Source: Azolla caroliniana (taxonomy: Eukaryota; Polypodiophyta). Taken from it: a stretch of DNA of 64,000 nt. Shown in pieces: positions 25,606 through 37,787 of this stretch. The translations under genes and the position numbers were made by a program. The notes under the pieces were generated by a model. The model ran no database searches. It was not told the DNA's origin and saw only the letters and a program-made list of their open reading frames with translations. The stretch spans positions 34,782,001 to 34,846,000 of the forward strand of contig JBHGNT010000001.1 of assembly GCA_043228905.1 (NCBI GenBank). Reading direction: 5' to 3'. Within the stretch, counting starts at the first letter, position 1; every line of letters begins with the position of its first letter.

Positions 25606-26410
25606 TAAGGTTCTGTCTTAATGGTAAGCCATGAACTATGTTAGGTTGTGTCATAGTGAGAAACCATAAATTCATGAACCATGTCTAAATCTTGCTATTT
25701 GCACAACGTTATTAGATTGCAAAGTTCGATACGTGACCCTATGGTCTTCGCCATCCAATCCCTTTCTCTATTTTCAAATTAGATTTTTACTCTAATGATA
25801 TGCCAAGTTTTTAACTAACTCATGCATTGTCTATTTTTTGTTTGGGGAACCAGTTTCAAAATATTTGTAATCCACTACTTTACTAAGTGTTGCTTTGGAT
25901 CATATGATTCAATAAATATATTTAGTCTCATCCAGTGTTTCACTCTCAAAACAAACATCAAATCACACCTTATTGATGCAATCGCATAATGGAATGAGAA
26001 TGCCAAGAATAACAACTTTTAACTTTACTTCACTCATCTCCTCGTCCCATGTTATTTTATGCAAGTTGAGTAATCACCCTCTTACATACTCGTGGTTCTA
26101 AAGCCAAACTAGTCACTTGTATATGGCACTCTCACATTCTCTCATGACAATCATCAAACCAAGCCTCATTGATACAATTGCATAATGGGAGCAATTTGTA
26201 ATGATATAGTATACCGCAACCACATAAGCTTGAAATGTTCAAATGCCTATAGGGAAATAATGGGACATGTTTCAATGCCATTTAATGCAAGAAACACAAA
26301 TCTCCCTCTTTTTCACTTTGTAGTTATGATCTTGACATGGAGGAAGGGTGATGAAGAAACTTCCGAGTGCAAATGCGTTGACACTTTGTGAGAAGGACAA
26401 GGACGACAAG

Positions 26411-26815
26411 CATCCACAAATACAATGTGAAGCATTCACAAAAATTAGGCTATGCTTCCCATCATCAATTTACCATTGTGGGAAGCATCTCACATATGAT
26501 GCGAAGAATTCACATAAATCCTACAATGCTCCAAGCTAGACACACCATCCACAAATACAATGTGAAGCATTCACAAAAATTAGGCCATGCTTCCCATCAT
26601 CAATTTACCATCGTGGGAAGCATCTCACATATGATGCGAAGAATTCACATAAATCCTACAATGCTCCAAGCTAGACACACCATCCACAAATACAATGTGA
26701 AGCATTCACAAAAATTAGGCTATGCTTCCCATCATCAATTTACCATTGTGGGAAGCATCTCACATATGATGCAAAGAATTCACATAAATCCTACAATGCT
26801 CCAAATTAGACACAC
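26411..26815. repeat. Three-copy 135-bp minisatellite with internal palindromes
   Basis: Copies begin with CATCCACAAATACAATG at 26411, 26546 and 26681, an exact 135-base period, and differ at only a few positions. Each unit contains TGTGAAGCATTCACA (six-base perfect arms) and ATGCTTCCC paired with GGGAAGCAT 19 bases later. As 135 is divisible by three, one frame stays open for 150 codons, but the repeat explains that. Confidence 0.95.
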
Positions 26816-27127
26816 CAACCCTCATGTCCCGAGCATGTGAGTGATTAAGAGAATTTATGAACCACAAGTAGCTACATAATATGCACCAATAAAGGAAACA
26901 TTATTGTAATATTCTTGTTGATCATTATGGGTCGTTTTTCTCGCATATGCTCCATTGACATCAAAAGCCTAGAAATTTTGGTTGATGTTGTGCTTGCACA
27001 AATCTCTCTCCCTCCCACACTCTTAACTTCGGCATCAAAGGCTTCATAGAGCAAGATACTTTCTATCAATGGTATACTATTTAGTTACATCACATGAATA
27101 TTTTAGAGGGAGCATTTACTAGATGCC

Positions 27128-27194
27128 TTGTCCCTTTTGGTTATTTCGTCCAACTACTCCTAAATTTCCATTATTTCCACGAATGCCATAGGGC

Positions 27195-27230
<36 letters not shown>

Positions 27231-27312
27231 ATTCCTTTATCTCTTTTATTTTAGATAATCGAGGGCTTAATGAAAACATGAGGGTATTTGAGGAGATATA
27301 AAAGACCTTGAT
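27128..27312. mobile_element. MITE-like element with CT microsatellite core
   Basis: The left arm (TTATTTCGTCCAACTACTCC, AAATTTCCATTATTTCC, GAATGCC) resembles the arm of the 20.1-kb element. The right end (27262-27306) is a diverged inverted copy, recognisable as TTAATGAAAACATGAGGGTA then TTTGAGGAGATATAAAAGA. A (CT)n tract occupies the middle (27197-27227). Confidence 0.45.
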
Positions 27313-27937
27313 GGTACTTCCAACTTTTTCCATTTTAAAGAAAAAACGATATTGTCAAGAGAAATTGCATCATGTCACTTGCAAGGAAAAAAATCTTACG
27401 ACAATTCCACATAAAACAATTAACCCGTTGCAACAAACTATGCACATTATACAAACACACAAGAGTGAATGTTACATATGTCGTGGCAAGGAAAATGTGT
27501 CTCGACAAGGCTACATGGGTTATAAAAATTGTCGAATGACACGATGGGTGGATGCTACCAATGAACGAGGTGTATTTGACATGATCAATATGCCTTTACA
27601 TGGCTAGAATGGTGGCAAAAGCAACGAACACAATGCTACAAAATGAGCTAATCTTCTCAAGGAAGGGTATGTGCATGGGTGTTAGATGACGCCCATCGAA
27701 CATAGCTATCACATTCATGCAACAACAATTCATAACCACCAAACACGGGTAAAGAGGAGGCAAGAGAAAAATATCGATATATCACATACAGTGCAAACGT
27801 CTGGCACGGGATTGACATGGCCAATCATTCATGTATACTGCAATGCTTACGAACACTAGCATTGGGGTACTTGACGGTGTCTGCCATGGAATACGTGCAA
27901 TTTTTTCCCCCGGTATGATGAGAGAGAGAGAGCCTAG

Positions 27938-28014
27938 ATGGATGTAGCTCAATTGGTAAGGTAAGGTTGCCCAATGGAGACCAGGTGGTCATGGGTTCAA
28001 CCCCTACATTCCAT
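27938..28014 (+). mobile_element. tRNA-like sequence, SINE head or tRNA pseudogene
   Basis: A good Pol III box A (TAGCTCAATTGG, starting 27945) and box B (GGTTCAACCCC, starting 27994) are spaced as in a tRNA. The ends pair imperfectly (ATGGATG with CATTCCAT, one bulge). The anticodon arm is not a clean seven-base loop, so a functional tRNA is unlikely. Confidence 0.5.
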
Positions 28015-28071
28015 AGTGGCATCTAATGAAATAAAGATATATATGAAGTATATAATAGAGAGGTGAGAAAA

Positions 28072-28142
28072 TTGGGTTTCAAACCCAAGACACAGTGTTT
28101 GTAGTGTTATTGACATACCGCTAGGGTAAGCTAATTACGATA
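28072..28142 (-). mobile_element. Second tRNA-like sequence, opposite strand
   Basis: On the minus strand, TTAGCTTACCCTAGCGGTA resembles an expanded box A, and GGGTTTGAAACCC is a box-B-like palindrome about 48 bases later. It faces the preceding tRNA-like sequence with about 60 bases between. It is probably a SINE fragment; the box A match is weaker than that of its neighbour. Confidence 0.35.
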
Positions 28143-28534
28143 AAAAGAAAGAAAGAGAGAGAGAGCGAGAGAGAGACATACACACAGAAGGCATGTAGTC
28201 AGGACAATAGGCACGAGTCGTCCATGTCCGATGGGATGGGTTTGCCAAGAAGGAACGAAATGTCGGGAAATGAACGAGAACCACACACACACACACAGAC
28301 ACAGACACACACACGCATGATCAAAAACGAAGAAGAGTGGTATGGAAAATTGGGGTGGTGGTTCCCTCTCTCATCAGAGAAGATATTATGTATGTATGAC
28401 AATTTTAACATACATACATACATATATGAGCTGTCCATTTCTTCCACACTATTATTAATAATAATTATTATCGCCATTTTTCACTGACTGTATCCAACGC
28501 CCCCAAATTCGCTGTCAACACACATACACATACA

Positions 28535-28537
<3 letters not shown>

Positions 28538-28584
<47 letters not shown>
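28538..28584. repeat. (GA)n microsatellite upstream of the receptor gene
   Basis: About 23 GA dinucleotides lie 127 bases upstream of the start codon. A CA-rich tract lies at 28281-28314. GA tracts close to transcription starts are common in plant promoters and can bind BBR/BPC factors; that role here is an inference. Confidence 0.85.
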
Positions 28585-28587
<3 letters not shown>

Positions 28588-28710
28588 TCTTCCTCTCCAT
28601 ACCTCCCCCACATTCATTTCTCTCTGTTTCGATCTCTCCCACATTCTGCCTTAATCCCTCCAAACACCGCACCCCACCCCCACTCCCTACACTTTGATTC
28701 ATATGAAACA

Positions 28711-31700
28711 ATGGAGTTTATCGCGCGACTGGTTCTGTTCTTCGCCCTTCTCCGCCTTTCTGCTGCGCTCACTAACCCTGATGATGGTAATTCGGATGCG
28801 TGCTTTAATCTAAAGTTCAGATTTTTTTTTTTTTGGGTCTGCTCCAAATCCATGCTACAAGCTCAATTGTCTTCTTCATGTCTCTCAATTCCTTCTTCTT
28901 CTTCTTCTTCTTTGATTTCAGTGCAAAGTTTGACAAACTTGTTTGGAAACCTGGGCCGTCCAGCATCGCTGACCGGGTGGACGTTTGATAACCCAGACCC
29001 TTGTTCTCCATCTCAAGCATGGAAAGGAATCCAATGTGTTGGCTCAGCCGTTACCGGAATGTAAGGTTTGAACGGTGTCACTGCTTTTCAATGTTTTCTT
29101 CTTTGATTTGTTAGCTCTCTTTCTCTCGTGTATGTATCATCCCACTTTTACAACTATGTAGAAGAAGATGATAATGAAGAAGAGAAGGAAGAAGTAGAAA
29201 ACTATGGCTAACAAATGTAAGTTTTTCTTTCTTTGTTTCAGCCATCTTTCAGGTCTAGGTCTTTCGGGTTGGGTCAGCGACTTCAACAAATTATCTTCAC
29301 TCACGTCTTTGTATGTCTCCATTATTCTTTCAAAAACCAAGGTTAAAGAATCATTTCGTAGTGGCCATGGTGTTATGATATGTCGAGAGTCTCTTGTAGT
29401 AGCCATGGTGTTGGAATGTGTTAAGAGTCATTTTCACTGAGGAGACTCTTAGCACATCACAACACTATGGCTACCACAGGAGACTGTTAGCACATCACAG
29501 CACCATAGCTATGGTGGTGTTGTGATCTTAAGAGTCTCTTGTAGTAACCATGATATTATGCCATGTTTAGTCTTTTGTGGTAGCCATAGTGTTGCGATGT
29601 GTCAGGCATCTATCGTAGTAGCCATGGTGCTCTGATGTACTAGAATCTGGGTCTTTTTACTTATGCAGGGACCTTAGCAACAATCAGTTATCTGGAAACA
29701 CTCTCAATTTGCCCTCAAACCTTCAGATATTGTATGATCTCTTACCTCATTAGAACATCAAACATTGAAAAAACGTGAGTTAATCTCATCTCGTCTTCTT
29801 TGGGAGTTTCGACAGAAACATTGGTCATAACACTTTTCAAGGTGGCACACTTAATGGAATCTCTTCGTTGCTGAGCTTGGTATACCTGTAAGTTTGTCAA
29901 TAACCTGAATAAAAATGGACAAAGAAAGGAATGGTTAATCTGTGGAGTGACATGTGAATATTGCAGGTATGCTGACAACAATTTTATCTCGGGAAACATT
30001 CCTGATATTTTCACAAATCTTCAGAACCTCTCTGTCATGTGAGTCTAGGTGTCTTGACTTGGTCAATTCATTCTCGTGCTTCATTATGTCATTTCAAGGA
30101 AATATATCATCACTCAATAAATTATGGTATGTCTCTATTAATGTATGAACCCAAGATCGTGCTTCTCTTTACTCTTCATGGGTTTCTAATGGATGATGTT
30201 TCTACATGCTGAGACCTATATATGTGATGCCTTCTAGGGTTGTGACAAGACTGAACATAGGTACTTGTTTCCTTATAAGATTTGTACAATTGAGCTACAA
30301 GGAAGACAGATAGTGAATGGTATGTATGTTCCACAAGGATTTTGGAAGTTAGGTAGTGGATAACTGCTCGCTGACAAGAAAAATACTGTTCTCCTGGTTC
30401 TTAACACACTACACATCCCCCTGGCTGTTGTGATACAGTTTTGAATGCAAAATCCAAAGAACCTTGTGTCTCTTTGGGAAATGGCTGTCTTGCAAGTTTC
30501 CACAGAAAAGGAAGTTGATTATGGATCTCTTGATGTATTATGTATTTTTTGCCTATGGTGTATGTAAATGATGGCACTGTTGTTGTGGGTGTCGAAGCAT
30601 CGAAGATTGATTGTTGAAGACATAACCCATAATCGGCAATTACCAGATGACATAGAATGACTGGATTATCTCTGAAGGAAATATTATTGATCAACTCATT
30701 ATATGCTATTTGAATCTACTGCAGGAGATTCCGGACACATAAATATTTATTTATATTCATATATGTGTATCTATACACATGCAATCGTAGTACTCTGGTA
30801 ATGAATGGGTTAGGAATATTTTAGGTGCAGATTTTGTCAGATATAGGAATGTGAAGGTAATGCTTCTCATTTTATGATATATATCTGCTCTGATGACTGA
30901 AAATTTCTGTTTTTGGTTCTCGTGTTGTTGCAGTAATTTATCCTTTAATAATATATCTGGACAGTTACCTCAGACTTTCTCAAATTTGTACAACCTCAGT
31001 TCCTTGTGAGTCTTGTTGAATATGTTTAAACTTTTTATGTTACTGCATACTGTGAATTTTGTTTCTAATTCAGAAAAAAATGTTCTTTTTGCTTTACCTG
31101 TAGATATTTGCAATATAACCAATTAACAGGACCTGTCAATGTTTTGGAAAATCTGCAGCTTCTTGACTTGTAAGTTGTGTAAACAGATAGACATCCTTCT
31201 TTTAAAGGTTTTCAAAATGTGGTGCATTTTCACATTCTCACTAGCAGAATGTATAGGTCTTTATAGTCTTTTAGATGAAAATGTAATCTTGTGTGTTGGA
31301 AGATAACCAATGTAATCTATGTACTAAAATATGGGCACCCCCCAATGTACAAGATATTTGGAATTTGAAAAAAAGAAATTTTTGTCTTCACGTACTTAAT
31401 ATTGGATGTTCAGGAATATTGAACATAATCAATTCAGTGGTTGGATCCCAGCTTCCTTTAGCTCCATAAAGAATCTAAAGTGAGTATAATAAGCTACCTA
31501 AAAACCTGGGTTTATATAAGTTTGCATTTTCAGTTATTTTATTCTCGGGGCATTTGTAAGTGTTTATGACAAGAAGTAATCATGTGTTCCAAATAGATAC
31601 GCCGGGAATTCATTCAGCACATCTCCAGCTCCACCCCCACCACCGTACACACCCCCTCCTCCCAGTCCGCCCAAAAAGACGTCAAGTTCTAGTTCTTCAC

Positions 31701-34268
31701 CGAACACTTCTGGAGGCGGAAAACCATCTGGTGGAACTATTGCAGGAATCGTGATTGCTTGTATTTTAGGAGTCATTGTTGTTTTCCTTGTTGCAGCTTT
31801 TTTCCTCTGGAAGCCTCGGCGTCAACGTAACATTAATGATGAAGAAAAACATCAATCAGCTACAGTTCTCGGATTGTTGCCACAGCGAACCACTGATACC
31901 CAAACAGGTGAGTTGTTTTTACCATGTTATGTTCAGTTATAAAAACATTTCCACTTTATCTTGCCAATATGTAGGTAACAACGGGTGTAAGCGTCTAAAT
32001 TTGGATGATTAAGCAAGTCATTATTTCTCAGTAATATTCATTTTCAATTGATCTTAGAGTTTACATGTTAAACAATTATTCCTGATGTATATGATCTGAT
32101 CATTCTGCACTACAGATTTGAAATCACAGAGCTCCTTTTTCTATCATCTGTAAATGTGTGCATATAAGATTGTCGAAACTTGAGTTTGTAATGTAGGGAT
32201 GATGTGAAAGGTTTAATATCTCGTAAAGGTTTAACGTTACCATTGTGTAAGGTGTCATGATTTTTTCTATGTACTTTAGTATTCAACCTTTCTCCTGAAG
32301 CATGACTTTATTTCAGCCAATGAGTCCATGACGAGTCTCTTACCTACCGAGACTGTACTGAAGCTTCCTCCTTCTGAGATTCACAAGGAATCGATAATTG
32401 AAAAGGTTTCAAGAAAAACATCGTTTCGGAAAGGCAGAAATAATATTTCTGCTACAGCTTATTCCGTTGCCGACTTACAATTTGCCACAAACAGCTTTGG
32501 TGAAGATTGTCTTATTGGTGAAGGTGCCTCTGGTCCTGTTTACAGGGCCGAATTCTCCAATGGAAAGGTGTGTTTCCTATCGATTGTTTTTGGCTTTCTT
32601 GTTTTTCATTCTTTCCTCTGTCCTCACAAGTTTCATACAGAAATCCATGGGATTAAAACATGACCTCACATTGTGGTCCACATACTCAGATCTTGGCAGT
32701 GAAGAAGATTGACAATATGTCTTCAGTTCAGAAAGATGAGGATATTTTGGAAATCATATCGAGTATTTCACGGCTCCACAATTCTAACATCGCCGAGTTG
32801 ATCGGATATTGTGTTGAGCATGGCCAACACTTGCTTGTGTATGAATACTTCCGCAGAGGCTCTCTACATGATATGCTACATAATGGGGAGGATGGAGGAC
32901 TTACATGGAATGCCCGAGTAAAGATTGCTTTAGGCACTGCTCGAGCTCTAGAGTAAGAGAGATCTTCTCCATTTTTTCCTTAGAACTTTTTTTCCTGTCT
33001 CCATAGAGTCATTAGAGTAAGAAAATAAGGAATCTCCTGGACATACTACATATAAAGGACTGGTATAATTGATAGGCCATATTTGGAACCTTGTTAGTGT
33101 AGAAAATAGGGGTAATCTTTCATGATTTTCTAATATTTAGCTTATTTTTGGCAAACATTAGTTGTATTTCCTAAATTTATTCTCAGATTGAGTGAACTTT
33201 GCAAAAATCTGAAAAAGCACCTATTGGAATGTAAATAATCCCTAAGTTTTTCCTTTCGAGTCATTTATTTCCATTTGAGTTATGTCTGTAACTCGTTTGT
33301 TGTATGAGCCAGGTATCTTCATGAAGCATGCCAACCTGCAGCTATTCACAAAAGTGTCAAGTCTTCCAACATTCTTCTGGATGAGGAGCTCAATCCCCAT
33401 CTTTCTGACTGTGGAATGCATGCATTAATATCTGGTTCAGAGTCTGAAGTAAGACTCAAGTGGATCAAGCATTCATCTCTGTCAAGTTTCAGTACCGTAT
33501 ATATATATTTTTACCAAATTGGCAGAACATTTTTTTTCTATGGTTTAGGTGGATGGTTCTTCTGGATACCATGCACCGGAGTTCACCATGTCTGGAGTTT
33601 ATACATGGCAGAGTGATGTGTACAGCTATGGTGTTGTCATGTTAGAACTTTTGACTGGACGAAAGCCTTTGGATAGGTAATGAATTGTGTTTTTTTCAGT
33701 TTTTGTTTTTTTATTTTGGTAAAAAAGGAAGCGAACATCTTACCAAAGGGAAAACCCCAGTAAAACCATTTCTTTATAGATATTTTATATATGTTTATTT
33801 TTTGGCTCAATGCAGCTCAAGGTTACGAGGAGAACAATTGTTAGTGAGATGGGCAATCCCCCAACTTCATGACATTGATGCATTAGTGAACATGGTGGAT
33901 TCTTCCTTAGGAGGGGCATATCCAGTTAAGTCACTCTCTCGGTTTGCCGACATCATTGCACTATGTGTACAGGTACACTCTCTACTCTCTGTCTCTCACA
34001 TAGGCCTCAAGGTTCTGTTTTAAAGTAAATCTTTTTACATACTTTTATGTATTTCATACGCTAGCCTTTTATATACTAATTACCTCATACGTGGGATATT
34101 TTATAGCAGAAAATCTACTTCATAGTTAAATCACGTCTTTGTTTTATATATAACAAACAATTTTTACATATACTTTGATGTTTCTTTGAATAGCCTGAAA
34201 TGGAGTTCAGGCCACCCATGTCAGAGGTGGTTCAATCACTTGTGCGGCTCATGCAACGCTCAACCTGA
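28711..34268 (+). CDS. STRUBBELIG-receptor-family LRR receptor-like pseudokinase
   Basis: The product is a 671-residue plasma-membrane LRR receptor-like protein of the STRUBBELIG family. Sixteen exons: 28711-28786, 28922-29060, 29242-29310, 29669-29731, 29816-29887, 29967-30038, 30934-31005, 31104-31169, 31414-31479, 31597-31907, 32317-32567, 32690-32952, 33313-33448, 33549-33676, 33816-33972, 34194-34268. A signal peptide (residues 1-20) precedes the N-cap with [14 protein letters not shown], then LRRs split one per exon in phase 2, such as [19 protein letters not shown] proline-rich juxtamembrane stretch (242-257) precedes the membrane helix (279-303) and a basic stop. The kinase domain has GEGASG (403-408) and Lys424, but HRD is HKS (519-521), so the catalytic Asp is Ser, and DFG is DCG (539-541). 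Loss of the catalytic Asp is typical of this family, which signals in cell morphogenesis largely without kinase activity. Ligand and partner are unknown here. Confidence 0.93.
29356..29648. repeat. Mixed direct and inverted 40-bp repeats in receptor intron 3
   Basis: Five direct copies of a unit around GTAGTAGCCATGGTGTTGTG plus ATGTGTTAAGAGTC lie at about 29357, 29395, 29540, 29577 and 29612. Two inverted copies (GAGACTCTTAGCACATCACA, then ACACTATGGCTACCACAGG) lie at about 29441-29515 between them. The array fills most of the intron and would fold into a strong hairpin in the transcript. Confidence 0.85.
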
Positions 34269-35479
34269 GGATGACACATCTATCCGAGAGAGAAAAGAGA
34301 AGGATGTTATATCTGAGCCAAGAAATGGATGCTTCATGCTTTGTTTGTTCTGTATAAAGTAAGTGAGCAAGGTGAAGTCTCCTGTGTTGTTCCAAACAAC
34401 CTAACACCAAGAATCCATATATGGAACATATAGTGGAGGGAACCAAAAGAAGCATTATTCTTTATATTCATGTCAAAATAATAATAATTACAAGATCCAA
34501 CTGTTCATGCTGCAAGGATTTACTCTGGCAAGTATGGGAAATATGCTAAATGAAGAAATTGTTTGGCTACAGCAAAAACACAATGTCAATATTACCTAGC
34601 TTACATATGGTTCGTGAGGAAGCTAATGTTAATACCATGACCATTAAGACCATGATATCAGCACTGCGAGCTACATAACCATTGATGAAGCTATGCAGAT
34701 ACGTTATCAAACTGTTCATGAATTCTTTAAGTTCATTCATTGATGCAACACTGATGAAATGTATTAGCTCTAGTTCATGCCTACAACCATGCCATAATAA
34801 ATTGTTGGTGTGGTAATTGACCTCAGTTGTAAAGCCCATAACTTGATTCCAGATTTAGCACCATTTGATTAGGATAAAGACATACGGATTCAACTAAGAA
34901 GTTCAGATCAATGGATTACATTCTTGGGGAATGGCCCTAAGGTAACAAGACACATATCAACTTGTTCAACGGCACTGAGATAAACTAGAACACTTATGGA
35001 GTTGTTGCTGAACTCATCAAGCACTTATGATGTGTGACAAACGTTGTAATTCACCAGCTTGACAGCTGATTTTGATATTTCCATGACTGGTGCATGATGC
35101 CTTAGGCCATTCATCGCACATAAAAGTATGGAGTGACTTCAATGTGGAAGTGATACTGCAAAACCACTTCCGGCAGGCCCCCAATGCCAGTGGTTCCTCC
35201 TAAATGCTGTGCCAATGCAAAGATGTGGCAGCAGGTTGTGACTATACCTTGATGCCTTCAAAGCATGAGATTGATCAGTCCTTGGATTTTGGGTATATGC
35301 CCAGTTCTGAGTATTACAGCATTTGGTGCCAACAAGATATTGGCCAAGCCGCAAAGGTGGAACATTGCAGGACACACGGGGAAACTTATGACTTCCGAAT
35401 TTTGTGGATTTTAGGAAACCCCTTGTATGGTAGCATGCTTGTGAATCCGTTATCCAAGATTCTGATTGGAAAAAAGATT

Positions 35480-35740
35480 CAAGAGGTGGGAAAACATACA
35501 AGTGACTCCCACATAGGAAACTCATTTGTGAGAAAAAGCAAAGAGATGAGGTGGGAAAATATTATCATACAAGTGTCAAAGATGTCAAATACTCTCACAT
35601 AGGAAACATGCGAGAAAAAGCAGAGGTGGGAAAATAGTCATACAAGTGTCAAAGATGCCAATTACTCCCTCATGTAGGAAACTCACTTGGGATAAAAATC
35701 ATAAATCAAGAGGTGGGAAAATATTGGCATGCAAATAGCT
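35480..35740. repeat. Four-copy degenerate tandem repeat
   Basis: The copies start with GAGGTGGGAAAA at about 35485, 35549, 35615 and 35711, followed by TCATACAAGTGTCAAAGATG and CTCACATAGGAAACTCATTTG with decay. Spacing runs from about 64 to 96 bases. Confidence 0.75.
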
Positions 35741-37602
35741 TGTAACACTTTCTTTGAGATGGTGTGGCACCTATAGATTTTGCAAACTCAATCCTAGTGT
35801 GCGTTAATCATTACCTGGTTATGATTTTGAAGAGTGTTTATTCCAAAGGGATAAGTAAATATTTGAACATGCAAGATTATCTAAGGTCTTCAAATTTATT
35901 AATTATTTGGATGGGGTTGTGAGTGTTTGGATTAGAATATCCTCTATTTGGAACCTCCAGAATGCAAAGTTTGTCTCATTGAACTTCTCAATAACCAAAG
36001 TTTTGTGCATGACATAAAAATCTGAGATCAGAATACGATATACTGCTCAATGTGAATATCTGGGTCAGAACACATTACATTCTTCAAAATATAAAGTTTG
36101 TCGTATTAGAGACGCATAGGGAGTGTTGTACAGCGAGCACGCCAAAAAGAATCTGCTGATGAAGGCCAATATTTTGGTAGGAAAAAGTTTCCAGATGAAA
36201 CACGCATATTTTTAAGAGAAAAGAATAGGAGATGCCAAACAAATAGGACAACTCCTATTCTTTTCTCCCTGGTAACCCTTCTCAAATTTAATGGTGGTTG
36301 GGAATTCAAAACTGATTAAAATGCAAAAGACATCCTTTTTATCTCTCTTAAAGATAGATTGGTCATGACTCACAGCTACAATTCTTTCACATCATAACCA
36401 AGTGCATTGAGGCTCTATAAATCATGAAACAACAAGCCAAAAGCAAAAAACGAATGGATGGGTGACAAAGGTACATAGGCATAAGCAAAGAACGGAAACA
36501 AATTAGTGTTGACATTTGGAGAGTTAGGTGATATAAAGGTTGGATGACACTAGAACTAGAGACAGGGAAACATGCTAGAGACTTTTGCATTTAGATTTAG
36601 GGTAGAAAAATGAAGTCAAGAAAGATATACCTCTTTGTAAGAAGCCCATAATTGGGAATAACAATAAAAAATTCCAAACCTTGAAAAATGGCAAGATGAA
36701 AACAACATGAATGAAAACCATGAAGAATAGTATCCCAAGCAAAATATGTAATAATTTAATAGATAAAACAAGTCTTCCTGAAAACAACTACAATGGAGCA
36801 TGGCAACAGAAGGGGATTGTACTTCAAGACAGCAATTGGAATAAAATAAAAACCAATGTTTAATGCTGAATAAAGACGTTGAATGCAAGCCTTGGGGGGT
36901 CGTACTTCAAGACAACTGCAATATATTTTAATTTCTGGAAATGAAATAATTCCAACTTCAAATCTCAAAAAGAAATATAATGTACATCCTCCACAATGCA
37001 CATTACCTAGTGGTCTGATTTTGTATTCATGTTTGATTCTTCATTTGTCAATCTAGGATTTATTCACACTGTAATTCTATAGCTATAAACATTACAGTAT
37101 ATCATTTACCTAACAAATAAGCCATAGTTGACATAGCACACAATACCAGGCCAAACAAACAAGATCGAGATTAAATCAATGCAGTGCTAAATACAAGTGC
37201 AAAACAAGTACACGTAAACAAGTTTGTTACCATTATAAATCTATAACTGCAGTTCCCTTCTTTTCAAAGTTGCACTCACTCTTAACATGTGACCTCTGTC
37301 ACATCTACATGAATTATAATATAAATACATATTCTGGCATAACTGCAACGTGCACATACACAGGTTTTTGTATGTATGTAATGTATATAACGTACATATG
37401 CTACATACAATTTAGGCAGGTTATGTATGTTTGCAAACATGTATCTATATAGGACATTGATGCTTCACCGGTTCAGCATTTAATATTGGCATTTCACAAG
37501 TTCAAAGTATCTTTCTACATTGTTGATACAAAAAGGTCATGAAGGCTTGATTTCCCCATACAGTTTGTAAGGACTACTTTCTGAGAAAATATTTATCATG
37601 TG

Positions 37603-37787
37603 GCTGCCCAGATGCTCCCATGAATGTCTAGACTACAATCCGAAAGCTCATATCAAAGATTGCCCAAAAGCTGTCATGCATGTAGAGACTAATCCAAAAG
37701 CTCATGGAGGAGACTGCCCAAAACCTCCCATGAATAAGAGCAATATCTAAAAGCTCATGACAAGAAGAAAGGTCTGCCAAACTTCTC
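37603..37787. repeat. Tandem repeat abutting the NRPD2 stop codon
   Basis: Units of 54-60 bases start CTGCCCAGATGCTCCCATGA (37603), TTGCCCAAAAGCTGTCATG (37660), CTGCCCAAAACCTCCCATGA (37714) and CTGCCAAACTTCTCTCA (37774, partial). Each contains CCAAAAGCTCATG-like sequence. The last partial unit reaches the stop codon of the minus-strand gene, so the array probably lies in its 3' UTR. Confidence 0.8.

Larger units (their letters stand above)
22680..28710. other. Repeat-rich gene desert
   Basis: Six kilobases hold no frame I can assign. Contents recognised are a diverged tandem duplication (23.2-23.6 kb), a 3 x 135-bp minisatellite (26.4-26.8 kb), a MITE-like element (27.1-27.3 kb), two tRNA-like sequences (27.9-28.15 kb) and several dinucleotide tracts. 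A 99-codon frame at 27308-27607 has no recognised similarity. The last 120 bases are pyrimidine-rich and probably form the 5' UTR of the receptor gene at 28711. Confidence 0.55.
34269..37787. other. Intergenic region between convergent genes
   Basis: The receptor gene (+) and the NRPD2-type gene (-) converge here. No coding frame is recognised. The first few hundred bases should be the receptor 3' UTR and the last few hundred the NRPD2 3' UTR. It contains two tandem arrays, at 35.48-35.74 kb and 37.60-37.79 kb. Confidence 0.55.

Noticed and set aside
26388-26840. 150-codon frame with three 45-residue repeats as a repetitive protein gene
   Set aside because: The frame is fully explained by the 135-base minisatellite, a multiple of three without stops. 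There is no recognisable promoter, domain or family.
27308-27607. 99-codon frame with Cys residues (CHVTC-like, CYIC) as a zinc-knuckle gag remnant
   Set aside because: The Cys/His spacing does not fit CX2CX4HX4C, and no adjoining retroelement frames were found.
36387-36888. Minus-strand frames with strings such as RLVLSIKLLHILL as another LINE RT relic
   Set aside because: The resemblance is to hydrophobic, low-complexity translation of A-rich DNA; no conserved RT block is present.
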